Positions 8,601 through 17,171 are shown, counted from the stretch's first letter. The stretch: 64,000 nt of DNA from an uncultured Eubacterium sp. (GCA_910577225.1 CAJTMV010000017.1:1-64000), one strand, 5' to 3'. Translations and numbers: made by a program. Notes: generated by a model from the sequence alone, not told the origin.

Positions 8601-9547
8601 GGTCCTGTAACCGGGCGTCCCCGTCTGCCGTTGTCAATTAACGCATCGACCGCTTCCTGCAGCATACGCTTCTCATTCCGTACAATAATATCCGGCGCAC
8701 CCAGCTCGAGCAGTCTGCGCAGACGATTGTTTCGATTGATAATTCTTCGGTACAGATCGTTCAGATCGGAAGTTGCAAAACGACCGCCGTCCAGCTGTAC
8801 CATCGGACGCAGGTCTGGCGGAAGTACGGGAACAACCGTCATAATCATCCATTCCGGTTTGTTTCCGGACTCATAAAATGCGTCTACTACTTCCAGCCGC
8901 TTAATAATTCTTGCCCGTTTTTGTCCGGTCGCATCTTTGAGCGCCGCTTTTAACGAAACGGAATCTCTCTCCAGATCGATCGCCTGCAGCAGCTCCAGTA
9001 TGGACTCAGCGCCCATACCTACGCGAAAAGCGCTGCCATACTTCTCTCTCGCTTCCTGATATTCATTTTCCGATAATACCTGTTTATAGCTTAACTCCGT
9101 CGTACCCGGATCCAGTACAATGTAAGAAGCAAAATACAATACTTTTTCCAGTGTCCTTGGGGACAGATCCAGAATCAGTCCCATCCGGCTCGGAATCCCT
9201 TTAAAGTACCAGATATGGGAAACAGGAGCTGCCAGCTCAATATGTCCCATACGCTCTCTGCGGACGCTTGCTTTTGTAATTTCCACGCCGCATCGGTCGC
9301 AGACCACGCCTTTATAACGGATTTTCTTATATTTGCCGCAGTGACACTCCCAGTCCTTGCTTGGTCCAAAGATTTTCTCGCAATACAATCCATCTTTTTC
9401 CGGTTTCAAGGTCCGGTAGTTGATCGTCTCCGGTTTTTTTACTTCTCCCTTCGACCATTCCCTGATTTTTTCCGGCGAGGCCAGACCAATCTGAATAGCA
9501 TCAAACTGAATTGGCTGATTGGTTTCTTCGTTCATTATCTCTGACAT
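5660..9547 (-). CDS. rpoC: DNA-directed RNA polymerase subunit beta'
   Basis: This catalytic RNA polymerase subunit has 1295 residues. It shows the N-terminal zinc finger (Cys68, Cys70, Cys83, Cys86 in ECHCGKYK...CDRCG), the magnesium-binding active-site motif NADFDGDQM, the trigger-loop region and the second zinc site CRSLDGVCAKCYG. The start is MSEIMNEETNQP at 9547, eight bases after GAAGGGAG; an in-frame GTG three codons earlier overlaps that site. The last ~90 residues form an acidic tail rich in Asp and Glu (DDEDEEDLFADEGDEEDL) beyond the conserved core. It follows rpoB by 15 bases and is co-transcribed with it. Confidence 0.98.
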   Translation of the reverse strand: MSEIMNEETNQPIQFDAIQIGLASPEKIREWSKGEVKKPETINYRTLKPEKDGLYCEKIFGPSKDWECHCGKYKKIRYKGVVCDRCGVEITKASVRRERMGHIELAAPVSHIWYFKGIPSRMGLILDLSPRTLEKVLYFASYIVLDPGTTELSYKQVLSENEYQEAREKYGSAFRVGMGAESILELLQAIDLERDSVSLKAALKDATGQKRARIIKRLEVVDAFYESGNKPEWMIMTVVPVLPPDLRPMVQLDGGRFATSDLNDLYRRIINRNNRLRRLLELGAPDIIVRNEKRMLQEAVDALIDNGRRGRPVTGPGNRALKSLSDMLKGKGGRFRQNLLGKRVDYSGRSVIVVGPELKIYQCGLPKEMAIELFKPFVMKELVSNGTAHNIKSAKKMVERLQTEVWDVLEEVIKEHPVMLNRAPTLHRLGIQAFEPILVEGKAIKLHPLVCTAYNADFDGDQMAAHLPLSQEAQAECRFMLLSPNNLLKPSDGGPVAVPSQDMVLGIYYLTQERPGSLGEGAYYKNINEAILAYENQACTLHSRIHVRVNRKMPDGTVKSGTIESTLGRFIFNEIIPQDLGFVDRSKPENELVLEVDFHVAKKQLKQILEKVINVHGATTTAEVLDDIKSMGYRYSTRAAMTVSISDMTVPPQKPELINEAQNTVDRITKQYKRGLITEEERYKEVVEVWKETDDELTHALLSGLDKYNNIFMMADSGARGSDKQIKQLAGMRGLMADTTGRTIEMPIKSNFREGLDVLEYFMSAHGARKGMSDTALRTADSGYLTRRLVDVSQELIVRELDCNEGKDREIPGMVVTAFMDGKEEIESLQERLTGRFSCETVCDREGNVLVKANHMITPRRAEKIMTVGVDENGEPISKLKIRTILTCRSLDGVCAKCYGTNMATGQSVQVGEAVGIIAAQSIGEPGTQLTMRTFHSGGVAGDDITQGLPRVEELFEARKPKGLAIITEFGGVATIKDTKKKREIIVTNQESGESKAYLIPYGSRIKIMDGAVLEAGDELTEGSVNPHDILKIKGVRAVQDYLLREVQRVYRLQGVEINDKHIEVIVRQMLKKIRIENNGDSDFLPGTLVDNLEFEDANERLIREDQEPAEGAQVLLGITKASLATNSFLSAASFQETTKVLTEAAIKGKIDPLIGLKENVIIGKLIPAGTGMKRYRSIRLDSDVNEQEVLFGEEDFMEFDEGAGTSEHADTANGHTALFAMDDEDEEDLFADEGDEEDLMPQEADHPVFSDAAGMRAYADGLDNEEAYAQDAYDDPAYDAEVPEKSEEEYAVID

Positions 9548-9562
9548 ATATGGCACTCCCTT

Positions 9563-12500
9563 CTATTCCATATCTGAACCGTCATCATCAAAATCATCTA
9601 CAAAAATAGAATCATCTTCATCTTCTTCCAGCTCATCTTCTTCTGCATCTACCAGTTCTTCGCTTTCAGCGTCAAATTCCTTTTTGGAAAAGCCCATTTT
9701 GCTGAAAGATTCATTGCTTTCAAATGCAAAATCCTTGTCTCCGGATATAATAGAATTCAAATCTGTATTACCATATTCGCTCGTTTCCATCAGCTGCACT
9801 TCATTCCGGTACTCATCCAGCACCCTGACATCCAGTGCCAGCGACTGCAGCTCTTTGAGCAATACTTTAAAGGATTCCGGTATACCTGGTTCCGGTATAT
9901 TTTCACCCTTGATAATTGCTTCATAAGTCTTTACACGGCCGACAACGTCGTCCGACTTCACAGTCAGAATCTCCTGCAGCGTATAAGACGCGCCGTACGC
10001 TTCCAGCGCCCATACTTCCATCTCTCCGAAACGCTGTCCGCCAAACTGCGCTTTCCCGCCCAGCGGCTGCTGCGTTACCAGAGAATACGGACCGGTCGAA
10101 CGCGCATGGATCTTATCATCTACAAGATGGTGAAGTTTCAGGTAATGCATGTGCCCGATCGTAACCGGCGAATCAAAATATTCTCCGGTACGTCCATCAC
10201 GCAGCCGTACTTTTCCATCTCTGGAAATCGGAACGCCCTTCCATACTTCCCTGTGATCTCTGTGATCAGATAAATACTGCATTACATCGTCACGCAGCTG
10301 TTCCTGATACTTCGCTTCAAATGCTTCCCATTCCATGTTGACATAATCATTTGCCAGTTCCAGCGTATCCTGGATATCTACTTCTCTGGCGCCGTCAAAT
10401 ACCGGCGTTTCAATATTAAATCCCAGGGCTTTTGCCGCAAGACTCAGATGAATCTCCAGCACCTGACCGATATTCATACGGGAAGGCACGCCCAGCGGAT
10501 TTAACACAATATCCAGCGGACGACCGTTCGGTAAAAACGGCATGTCTTCTACTGGCAGCACACGGGAAACCACACCCTTGTTCCCATGACGGCCCGCCAT
10601 TTTATCTCCCACGGAAATCTTTCTCTTCTGTGCAATATAAATACGAACAGCCTGATTGACACCCGGCGACAATTCGTCTCCGTTATCTCTCGTAAATACT
10701 TTTGCATCTACAACAATTCCATATTCGCCATGCGGTACTTTTAAAGAAGTATCCCGCACTTCTCTTGCTTTTTCTCCAAAAATCGCACGAAGGAGCCTTT
10801 CTTCTGCTGTCAGTTCCGTCTCCCCTTTCGGAGTTACTTTTCCGACCAGAATATCTCCGGCACGTACCTCTGCGCCAATCCGAATAATGCCTCTTTCATC
10901 CAGATCTTTTAACGCGTCGTCGCCGACACCCGGTACATCTCTTGTGATTTCTTCCGGTCCCAGCTTCGTATCGCGTGCTTCTGCCTCGTATTCTTCTATA
11001 TGAATGGACGTATATACGTCATCCTGTACCAGCCGCTCGCTTAATAATACGGCGTCCTCGTAGTTATAACCTTCCCATGTCATAAATCCGATCAGCGGAT
11101 TCTTTCCAAGCGCCAGCTCACCCTGAGATGTCGAAGGGCCGTCTGCAATGACCTCGTTCGCCTCTACATGCTCTCCTTTAAATACCACCGGCCTCTGGTT
11201 ATAGCAGTTGCTCTGGTTACTTCTTGTAAACTTGGACAGGCGATACGTACTTAACGTACCGTCGTCATTTCGAATTTTAATCTCATTGGATACGGAGCTC
11301 TCAACCGTACCCGCTTTCTTTGCCACCACACAGACGCCCGAGTCAACAGCCGCCTTCGGTTCCATACCCGTTCCGACAACAGGCGCTTCCGTCGTTAACA
11401 GCGGAACAGCCTGACGCTGCATGTTGGATCCCATAAGCGCGCGGTTCGCATCGTCGTTCTGTAAGAACGGAATCAGCGCCGTAGCTACTGAAAATACCAT
11501 TTTTGGAGAGACATCCATGTAGTCGAACATCGTCTTGTCGTACTCCTGCGTCTCTTCCAGATAACGTCCGGATACGGAATTACGTACAAAATGACCGTTT
11601 TCATCCAGTTTTTCATTCGCCTGCGCTACATGATAATTGTCTTCTTCATCCGCTGTCATATAGACAACCTCTTCCGTAACCCTTGGATTTTTCGGGTCGG
11701 ATTTATCAATTTTACGATATGGCGCCTCTACAAATCCATATTCGTTAATTCTCGCATAACAGGCCAGCGAGTTAATCAGACCGATATTCGGGCCTTCAGG
11801 CGTCTCAATCGGGCACATTCTCCCATAATGAGAATAATGTACGTCACGGACCTCAAATCCGGCACGATCTCTGGACAAACCTCCCGGTCCCAGCGCAGAC
11901 AGACGTCTCTTGTGCGTCAGCTCGCCGAGCGGATTATTCTGATCCATAAACTGTGACAGCTGGGATGATCCAAAAAACTCTTTTACCGCTGCCGTTACCG
12001 GTTTGATATTAATCAGACTCTGCGGTGAAATCCCCTCCAGGTCCTGTGTGGTCATACGCTCGCGTACAACCCTTTCCAGACGCGACAGACCGATCCGGTA
12101 CTGATTCTGCAGCAATTCTCCGACTGCACGAATACGCCGGTTTCCCAAATGGTCGATGTCATCGTCATTTCCAATCTCCCACTCCAGATGCATATTATAA
12201 TTAATCGAAGCAAAAATATCTTCTTTCGTAATATGCTTTGGAATCAGAAGATTGATATTTTTACGACACAGCGCTTTCAATTCTTCATCGTCTGCGCCTT
12301 CGTTTTCTTCCAAAATCTTTTTCAGCGCCGGATAATACACCAGCTCGCGTATCCCGATTTCACCCGGATCGATCTGCGGGCACCATACGCTAAAGTCCAC
12401 CATCATCGAAGATAATACTTTTACATTACGCTCTTCCGTCTGAATCCACACATACGGAACAGCCGCATTCTGAATCTTTTCCGCAGAATCGCGGGATAAT

Positions 12501-13447
12501 GTCGTCCCCGGCTGCAGCTCGATCACTTCTCCTGTTTCCGGATCCGGAAAAGATACTGCCTCTGCCAGTACCTGCCCTTTCAGCCGGTTTTTAAAATGCA
12601 GCTTTTTATTAAATTTATAACGTCCTACTTTCGCCAGATCGTATCTTCTTGGATCAAAGAACATCGCTGTGATCAGACTTTCCGCACTGTCTACAGTTAA
12701 CGGCTCACCCGGACGGATTTTCTTATATAACTCTAACAGACCCTGCTCATAATTGGTCGCAACGTCTTTTCCAAAACTTGCAACAATTTTTGGCTCTTCC
12801 CCAAATAAATCTATAATTTCCTGATTGGTACCGACGCCAAGCGCACGAACGAGCACGGTAATCGGCACCTTTCTTGTCCGGTCTACACGAACATAAAACA
12901 CGTCATTGGAGTCTGTCTCGTATTCCAGCCATGCGCCACGGTTCGGAATAACGGTACAGGAATATAAAGTCTTACCTACTTTGTCATGAGAAATCGCATA
13001 GTAAATACCGGGAGAACGCACTAACTGACTAACAATTACACGTTCCGCGCCATTAATTACAAACGTACCTGTCTCGGTCATCAACGGCAGATCTCCCATA
13101 AAAATCTCATGGTCGTTGATCTCGCCATTTTCTTTGTTATACAGTCTGACTTTTACTTTCAAAGGAGCCGCATAAGTCGCATCACGCTCTTTACATTCCG
13201 GAATTGTATATTTTACGTCATCCTCACACAATGTAAAATCAATAAAATCCAGACTCAGATGTCCGCTGTAATCGGAAATCGGAGAGATGTCTGCAAATAC
13301 TTCTTTCAACCCTTCTTTTAAGAACCACTGATAGGAATCTTTTTGGACTTCGATCAGATTGGGCATTTCCAGAACCTCTTTTTGTCTCGAGTAACTCATA
13401 CGTATACTTCTGCCAGTATTTACCGGACGTATTCTGTTCTTCTCCAT
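9563..13447 (-). CDS. rpoB: DNA-directed RNA polymerase subunit beta
   Basis: The 1294-residue beta subunit starts at MEKNRIRPVNTGR (13447), preceded by GAGAGGTG. The 39 further in-frame upstream codons lie in the leader, which carries the rpoB promoter. The rifampicin pocket is wild type in appearance: SSQLSQFMDQNNPL, THKRRLSALGPGGLSRDR, so the residues equivalent to E. coli D516, H526 and S531 are present. The hybrid-binding and clamp motifs follow, including KMAGRHGNKGVVS and GGKAQFGGQRFGEMEVWALE. As in RpoC, the C terminus continues into an acidic tail (EEDELEEDEDDS). It is driven by its own promoter after the rplL terminator. Confidence 0.98.
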   Translation of the reverse strand: MEKNRIRPVNTGRSIRMSYSRQKEVLEMPNLIEVQKDSYQWFLKEGLKEVFADISPISDYSGHLSLDFIDFTLCEDDVKYTIPECKERDATYAAPLKVKVRLYNKENGEINDHEIFMGDLPLMTETGTFVINGAERVIVSQLVRSPGIYYAISHDKVGKTLYSCTVIPNRGAWLEYETDSNDVFYVRVDRTRKVPITVLVRALGVGTNQEIIDLFGEEPKIVASFGKDVATNYEQGLLELYKKIRPGEPLTVDSAESLITAMFFDPRRYDLAKVGRYKFNKKLHFKNRLKGQVLAEAVSFPDPETGEVIELQPGTTLSRDSAEKIQNAAVPYVWIQTEERNVKVLSSMMVDFSVWCPQIDPGEIGIRELVYYPALKKILEENEGADDEELKALCRKNINLLIPKHITKEDIFASINYNMHLEWEIGNDDDIDHLGNRRIRAVGELLQNQYRIGLSRLERVVRERMTTQDLEGISPQSLINIKPVTAAVKEFFGSSQLSQFMDQNNPLGELTHKRRLSALGPGGLSRDRAGFEVRDVHYSHYGRMCPIETPEGPNIGLINSLACYARINEYGFVEAPYRKIDKSDPKNPRVTEEVVYMTADEEDNYHVAQANEKLDENGHFVRNSVSGRYLEETQEYDKTMFDYMDVSPKMVFSVATALIPFLQNDDANRALMGSNMQRQAVPLLTTEAPVVGTGMEPKAAVDSGVCVVAKKAGTVESSVSNEIKIRNDDGTLSTYRLSKFTRSNQSNCYNQRPVVFKGEHVEANEVIADGPSTSQGELALGKNPLIGFMTWEGYNYEDAVLLSERLVQDDVYTSIHIEEYEAEARDTKLGPEEITRDVPGVGDDALKDLDERGIIRIGAEVRAGDILVGKVTPKGETELTAEERLLRAIFGEKAREVRDTSLKVPHGEYGIVVDAKVFTRDNGDELSPGVNQAVRIYIAQKRKISVGDKMAGRHGNKGVVSRVLPVEDMPFLPNGRPLDIVLNPLGVPSRMNIGQVLEIHLSLAAKALGFNIETPVFDGAREVDIQDTLELANDYVNMEWEAFEAKYQEQLRDDVMQYLSDHRDHREVWKGVPISRDGKVRLRDGRTGEYFDSPVTIGHMHYLKLHHLVDDKIHARSTGPYSLVTQQPLGGKAQFGGQRFGEMEVWALEAYGASYTLQEILTVKSDDVVGRVKTYEAIIKGENIPEPGIPESFKVLLKELQSLALDVRVLDEYRNEVQLMETSEYGNTDLNSIISGDKDFAFESNESFSKMGFSKKEFDAESEELVDAEEDELEEDEDDSIFVDDFDDDGSDME

Positions 13448-13580
13448 ATGACGTTTCACCTCTCGTTCTTTATTTTCAACAAAAAAGCACATATAGATAT
13501 GGGCTGCAGCTTTGCTACAATATGTTGTAGTATCGTAAAAAAGCGCAAAAAAGCCGATTTGCACAATAAGTGCAACGTAT

Positions 13581-13610
13581 ATGATAGCACAAGTCCCCCA
13601 GGTTCGTCAA
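13581..13610 (-). promoter_or_regulatory. SigA-type promoter of rpoBC
   Basis: On the minus strand TTGACG (13605-13610) and TATCAT (13581-13586) are 18 bases apart. The site follows directly after the rplL terminator and lies about 130 bases before the rpoB start. Confidence 0.7.
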
Positions 13611-13637
13611 GGATTTTTTTCCATTATTTTTCGCGTA

Positions 13638-13675
13638 TAAAAAAGGCTGCCGCACATTTTGCTGTGCGACAGCCT
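13638..13675 (-). terminator. Terminator between rplL and rpoB
   Basis: A 12-bp stem with a single mismatch (AGGCTGTCGCACA/TGTGCGGCAGCCT on the minus strand) and a 6-nt loop is followed by at least six T. It would stop or attenuate the rplJL transcript before rpoB. Confidence 0.85.
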
Positions 13676-13692
13676 CTGCTTTTTTACAGATC

Positions 13693-14058
13693 TTATTTTA
13701 ATGTAACTTTAGCGCCTTCTGCTTCCAGTTTTGCTTTCAGCTCATCTGCTGAAGCCTTGTCAGCCTGCTCTTTTACGATCTTCGGAGCGTTGTCTACCAC
13801 TTCCTTAGCTTCTTTTAAGCCAAGGCCTGTAGCTTCACGAACAACCTTGATAACTTTAACTTTGTTCGGGCCAACTTCTGTCAGCTCTACGTCGAACTCT
13901 GTTTTTTCTTCTGCTGCTTCTGCTGCGCCGCCTGCTGCTGCAACTACAACGCCTGCCGCTGCAGATACGCCGAACTCTTCTTCACATGCTTTTACTAAAT
14001 CATTTAACTCTAATACGGTTAAGCCTTTGATTACCTCAATGATCTCAGCTGTAGTCAT
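13693..14058 (-). CDS. rplL: 50S ribosomal protein L7/L12
   Basis: L7/L12 forms the flexible stalk that recruits translational GTPases. The 121-residue protein has the N-terminal dimerisation part (MTTAEIIEVIKGLTVLELND), an Ala/Gly-rich hinge (VVVAAAGGAAEAAEE) and the C-terminal factor-binding domain with KVIKVVREATGLGLKEAK. It starts at an ATG after AGGAGGAAATAAAA. It lies 51 bases after rplJ, and the strong terminator downstream lets stalk protein be made in excess over RNA polymerase. Confidence 0.98.
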   Translation of the reverse strand: MTTAEIIEVIKGLTVLELNDLVKACEEEFGVSAAAGVVVAAAGGAAEAAEEKTEFDVELTEVGPNKVKVIKVVREATGLGLKEAKEVVDNAPKIVKEQADKASADELKAKLEAEGAKVTLK

Positions 14059-14109
14059 TTTTATTTCCTCCTGCTTATAAAATAATCTGTTTTTCCATAT
14101 GGAATCTTA

Positions 14110-14655
14110 TTAAGCCTCTGCCGGGGCTTCTTCTGCCGGAGCCTCTGCTTCTGCCGGAGCAGCTTCGCCCTCGCCGTCTTTCTCTGCAATCTGTTTGATT
14201 ACACGAGCAAAGTTGGTAATCGGGGACTGGAAACTGCCAAGCAGTCTGGACAGCAGCTCTTCTCTGGACGGAATGTCTGATATTTCTTTCATTGCTTCCG
14301 TATCATAGAAATTGCCTTCTACAACGCCTGCCTTGATCTCCAGAGCCGGAGCGGTCTTGGCAAATTTCGCAAGAAGTCTTGCCGGAGCAGTCGCATCGTC
14401 TTTCGAAATAGCGATCGCATTCGGTCCTTCCAGAGAATCTGTCAGACTTTCGAACTCTGTACCTTTAAAAGCAAAATTCATCAGTGTATTCTTATATACC
14501 TTGTAAGTAATACCGGCTTCTCTTAATTCCCGACGAAGCTGTGTATCCTGTGCAACGGTAAGGCCACGGTAATCGACAATCACAACAGACTGTGCATCTT
14601 TGATATTCTCTGCGATTTCCTGCACGATCGGCTGTTTCAGTTCTACTTTTGCCAC
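14110..14655 (-). CDS. rplJ: 50S ribosomal protein L10
   Basis: L10 anchors the L7/L12 stalk on 23S rRNA. The 181-residue product starts with GTG at 14655 (VAKVELKQPIVQEIAENIKD), nine bases after AAGGAGG. In-frame codons upstream belong to the structured leader and would give an unnatural extension. The core motif VVDYRGLTVAQDTQLRRELR is typical, and the C terminus has an Ala/Glu/Pro repeat (APAEAEAPAEEAPAEA). Expression is probably autoregulated through the L10 leader immediately upstream. Confidence 0.97.
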   Translation of the reverse strand: MAKVELKQPIVQEIAENIKDAQSVVIVDYRGLTVAQDTQLRRELREAGITYKVYKNTLMNFAFKGTEFESLTDSLEGPNAIAISKDDATAPARLLAKFAKTAPALEIKAGVVEGNFYDTEAMKEISDIPSREELLSRLLGSFQSPITNFARVIKQIAEKDGEGEAAPAEAEAPAEEAPAEA

Positions 14656-14833
14656 GAATGAGCACCTCCTTGATTTTATTTTCATTGCCAAAAAGAAAAC
14701 CTCCCTGCAAAAGACAGGGAGGCGTGTAATCTCATTCACCGGTTTATTTTCCGCAAAAAACAAACCTGAAATAAACTCCTCGGCAGGTCAGTTCTGTTAC
14801 GCCTTACGGCACCTGCTGTCTTCGGCAATATAC
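14656..14833 (-). ncRNA. L10 leader (ribosomal protein autoregulatory leader)
   Basis: The 178-base untranslated region ahead of rplJ contains the paired elements typical of the L10 leader: CCGAAGACAGCAGGTG near its 5' end and GACCTGCCGAGG later. A terminator hairpin follows (stem CCTCCCTG/CAGGGAGG at 14700-14722, then a T-rich tract at 14690-14699). L10(L12)4 binding to such leaders represses rplJL. The assignment rests on position, motif and the attenuator; a covariance-model search would confirm it. Confidence 0.85.
14690..14722 (-). terminator. Attenuator hairpin in the L10 leader
   Basis: A perfect 8-bp stem CCTCCCTG/CAGGGAGG with a 7-nt loop is followed on the minus strand by TTTTCTTTTT, about 35 bases before the rplJ start. 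Confidence 0.8.
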
Positions 14834-14839
14834 GTTGCA

Positions 14840-14868
14840 ATTATAATATTGCATGATCTATTTGTCAA
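14840..14868 (-). promoter_or_regulatory. Consensus SigA promoter of rplJL
   Basis: TTGACA (14863-14868) and TATAAT (14840-14845) are exactly 17 bases apart on the minus strand. The -35 element begins a few bases past the rplA stop codon, and the start falls near 14833. Confidence 0.9.
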
Positions 14869-14871
14869 CAA

Positions 14872-15567
14872 CTATTTTACAAGACTTGCAACATTTATTT
14901 TAACGCCGGGTCCCATCGTTGAAGCTACGGTACAGCTTCTGATATACTGACCCTTTAATGCGCTCGGTCTTGCTTTAATAACTGCATCCATAAGGCTTTG
15001 GAAGTTGTCCGCTAACTTTTCTTCGGTAAAGGATGCTTTTCCAATCGGCACATGGATAATGTTTGCCTTGTCTAATCTGTATTCAATCTTACCGGCTTTA
15101 ATATCGTTGATTGCTTTTGTAACATCCATCGTTACAGTGCCGGCCTTCGGGTTTGGCATCAGACCTTTTGGTCCAAGCACACGTCCCAGACGTCCTACAA
15201 CGCCCATCATATCAGGTGTAGCTACAACAACATCGAAATCCAGCCAGCCGTCATTCTGAATCTTCGGGATCAGCTCTTCGCCGCCGACATGGTCTGCACC
15301 TGCTGCCTGTGCTTCGTCCAGCTTCACGCCTTTTGCAAATACAAGCACTTTTACAGCCTTACCTGTTCCATGCGGCAGTACAACTGCACCACGTACCTGC
15401 TGCTCTGCATGACGACCGTCACAGCCAGTCTTAATATGAACTTCGATCGTTTCGTCAAATTTTGAAGTTGCCGTCTTTTTTGCAAGTGCAAGCGCTTCTG
15501 CTGATTCGTACAGATTTGCTTTATCTACCTGCTTCGCAAGCTCCTGATACTTCTTACTTCTTTTCAT
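14872..15567 (-). CDS. rplA: 50S ribosomal protein L1
   Basis: L1 forms the mobile stalk at the E site and can repress its own operon by binding mRNA. The product is 231 residues when started at MKRSKKYQELAKQVDK (15567), which follows CCAGGAGGTAATAAA. An in-frame extension of 15 codons upstream lacks a ribosome binding site. The signature VGRLGRVLGPKGLMPNPK, which includes the RNA-binding part, is intact, as is the C-terminal SSTMGPGV-like segment (ASTMGPGVKI). It follows rplK by 95 bases. Confidence 0.97.
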   Translation of the reverse strand: MKRSKKYQELAKQVDKANLYESAEALALAKKTATSKFDETIEVHIKTGCDGRHAEQQVRGAVVLPHGTGKAVKVLVFAKGVKLDEAQAAGADHVGGEELIPKIQNDGWLDFDVVVATPDMMGVVGRLGRVLGPKGLMPNPKAGTVTMDVTKAINDIKAGKIEYRLDKANIIHVPIGKASFTEEKLADNFQSLMDAVIKARPSALKGQYIRSCTVASTMGPGVKINVASLVK

Positions 15568-15662
15568 TTTATTACCTCCTGGTGGTTTTAGCGGGAAGTC
15601 CTCCCCTCCCACGATAAAGTATTATATTTGTCTTAAATTGTTTGCCTAAGTTTTGTTTTCTG

Positions 15663-16088
15663 CTACTGTTCTACCTGAACGCCCATGCTTCTTGCTGTAC
15701 CGGCGATCATACTCATGGCAGCTTCCAAAGACGCTGCATTCAGATCAGGCATTTTCTGTTCTGCGATCTCCTGCAATTTTGCCTTGGAAATCGTAGCAAC
15801 TTTATCTTTATTAGGAACAGCTGATCCGCTCTTAATATTACATGCTTTTTTAATTAACACTGCAGCTGGCGGTGTTTTCGTAATAAAACTAAAGCTGCGG
15901 TCTGCGTATACCGTAATAACTACAGGAATGATAGTATCTCCCTGATCGGCTGTTCTGGCATTAAACTGTTTTGTAAATTCTACGATATTCACACCGTGCT
16001 GGCCAAGTGCAGGACCAACAGGCGGCGCTGGCGTCGCTTTTCCGGCTGGAATCTGTAACTTAATATATCCTTCTACTTTCTTTGCCAT
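15663..16088 (-). CDS. rplK: 50S ribosomal protein L11
   Basis: L11 binds the GTPase-associated region of 23S rRNA and is needed for RelA-type stringent signalling. It is 141 residues, the usual length. The Pro-rich N-terminal domain (KLQIPAGKATPAPPVGPALG) and the C-terminal rRNA-binding helix region (AGTARSMGVQVEQ) are present. The ATG follows AGGAGGCAACCAAA. It lies 30 bases after nusG in the same transcription unit. Confidence 0.98.
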   Translation of the reverse strand: MAKKVEGYIKLQIPAGKATPAPPVGPALGQHGVNIVEFTKQFNARTADQGDTIIPVVITVYADRSFSFITKTPPAAVLIKKACNIKSGSAVPNKDKVATISKAKLQEIAEQKMPDLNAASLEAAMSMIAGTARSMGVQVEQ

Positions 16089-16118
16089 TTTGGTTGCCTC
16101 CTAAACGTTTGATAGCTT

Positions 16119-16634
16119 TTATAGCTTCTTTACTTCTGCGAAACTTATTTCTACCGGTGTTTCGCGACCGAACAAATCCACATTGATTGTCACAATCTGT
16201 TTCCCATGGTTCATACTTTGAATCACACCGACCGTATCCTTCCAGACACCGCCGATTACTGTAACGGTATCTCCTTCTTCAAAGTCAACCACCACTTCTT
16301 CAGATTTAATTCCCAATGGCCACATCTCGGCTTCCGTGAGCGGTACCGGCTTCGATCCCGGACCTACAAATCCGGTCACTCCCCTGGTATTTCTGACAAC
16401 GTACCAGGTGTCGTCATTCATAACCATGTTTATGAGTACATATCCCGGAAACATCTTTTTCTGAACCTGCTTTTTGGCGCCGTTCTTCAACTCAACAACT
16501 TCCTGCATCGGAACTCTGACTTCCAGAATCTGATCTTCAAGATGTCTGTTTTCAATTGTCTTATCAATGTTCGCCTTGACCTTATTCTCATAACCGGAAT
16601 AGGTATGAACGACATACCAGTTCGTTTCTGCCAT
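16119..16634 (-). CDS. nusG: Transcription antitermination protein NusG
   Basis: NusG binds RNA polymerase through its NGN domain and links to Rho or ribosomes through its KOW domain. The 171-residue protein starts MAETNWYVVHTYSGYENKVK, with the NGN core FPGYVLINMVMNDDTWYVVR. The C-terminal KOW domain has FEEGDTVTVIGGVWKDTVG. It lies 12 bases after secE, the typical secE-nusG pairing. Confidence 0.98.
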   Translation of the reverse strand: MAETNWYVVHTYSGYENKVKANIDKTIENRHLEDQILEVRVPMQEVVELKNGAKKQVQKKMFPGYVLINMVMNDDTWYVVRNTRGVTGFVGPGSKPVPLTEAEMWPLGIKSEEVVVDFEEGDTVTVIGGVWKDTVGVIQSMNHGKQIVTINVDLFGRETPVEISFAEVKKL

Positions 16635-16646
16635 CCTCGCTCCTCC

Positions 16647-16853
16647 TTATAAATTCACCAGGAAATCAACACCATACTGGATAATAAAATCCAGCAGAGC
16701 AATAATCACACCTAAAATGACTGATACTACGACAACGGCTGTTGTCTCTTTGGCAAGCTGTTCTTTTGTCGGCCACATTATCTTTGAAAATTCGGCCTTG
16801 AGACCGGTAAACCAGTCCGACTTTTGGGTTTCTATCTCTTTTTCTTTTCCCAT
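16647..16853 (-). CDS. secE: Preprotein translocase subunit SecE
   Basis: SecE is the clamp subunit of the SecYEG channel in the cytoplasmic membrane. The 68-residue form has a short charged N terminus, the amphipathic motif GLKAEFSKIMWPTKEQLAKE and one transmembrane segment (VVVVSVILGVIIALLDFIIQ). I start at the ATG of MGKEKE (16853), 11 bases after AAGGAAG; a GTG four codons earlier overlaps that site. It lies between rpmG and nusG, as in most Firmicutes. Confidence 0.95.
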   Translation of the reverse strand: MGKEKEIETQKSDWFTGLKAEFSKIMWPTKEQLAKETTAVVVVSVILGVIIALLDFIIQYGVDFLVNL

Positions 16854-16884
16854 ACTACTTGTCACTTCCTTTGCTCAATCCGAA

Positions 16885-17034
16885 TTATTTGGTTTCCTTG
16901 TGTAAAGTATGCTTTCTGCAAAATCTGCAATACTTTTTCGTTTCCATTCGATCCGGATGAGTTTTCTTGTCCTTTGTCATGTTGTAATTACGCTGCTTGC
17001 ATTCTGTACATGCCAATGTAATTCTTGTGCGCAC
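16885..17034 (-). CDS. rpmG: 50S ribosomal protein L33
   Basis: This 49-residue gene lies ahead of secE. It starts with GTG at 17034, after GGAGGTGGAAGTT, and reads VRTRITLACTECKQRNYNMT, then TKDKKTHPDRMETKKYCRFC and RKHTLHKETK. The two Cys pairs (CTEC and CRFC) make it the zinc-ribbon form of L33. It is the first gene of the rpmG-secE-nusG-rplKA unit, with a promoter about 70 bases upstream. Confidence 0.95.
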   Translation of the reverse strand: MRTRITLACTECKQRNYNMTKDKKTHPDRMETKKYCRFCRKHTLHKETK

Positions 17035-17102
17035 AACTTCCACCTCCATTAAATTCTTTTAATTTTAGGCATAAAAAAAAGACCTACTTCCATCGCCCAC
17101 TA

Positions 17103-17131
17103 AGAATAGCACGAAACTGGCTGTCCGTCAA
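17103..17131 (-). promoter_or_regulatory. SigA-type promoter of rpmG-secE-nusG-rplKA
   Basis: On the minus strand TTGACG (17126-17131) and TATTCT (17103-17108) are 17 bases apart, about 70 bases ahead of the rpmG start. Confidence 0.7.
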
Positions 17132-17171
17132 TATGTTTCTTGAAAATTTTGTTTGTATATACAAAATATCG

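Noticed and set aside
9519..9926. Ser-rich 135-residue plus-strand open frame opposite the rpoB 3' end
   Set aside because: Its serine runs are the complement of the acidic tail codons of RpoB; not a gene.
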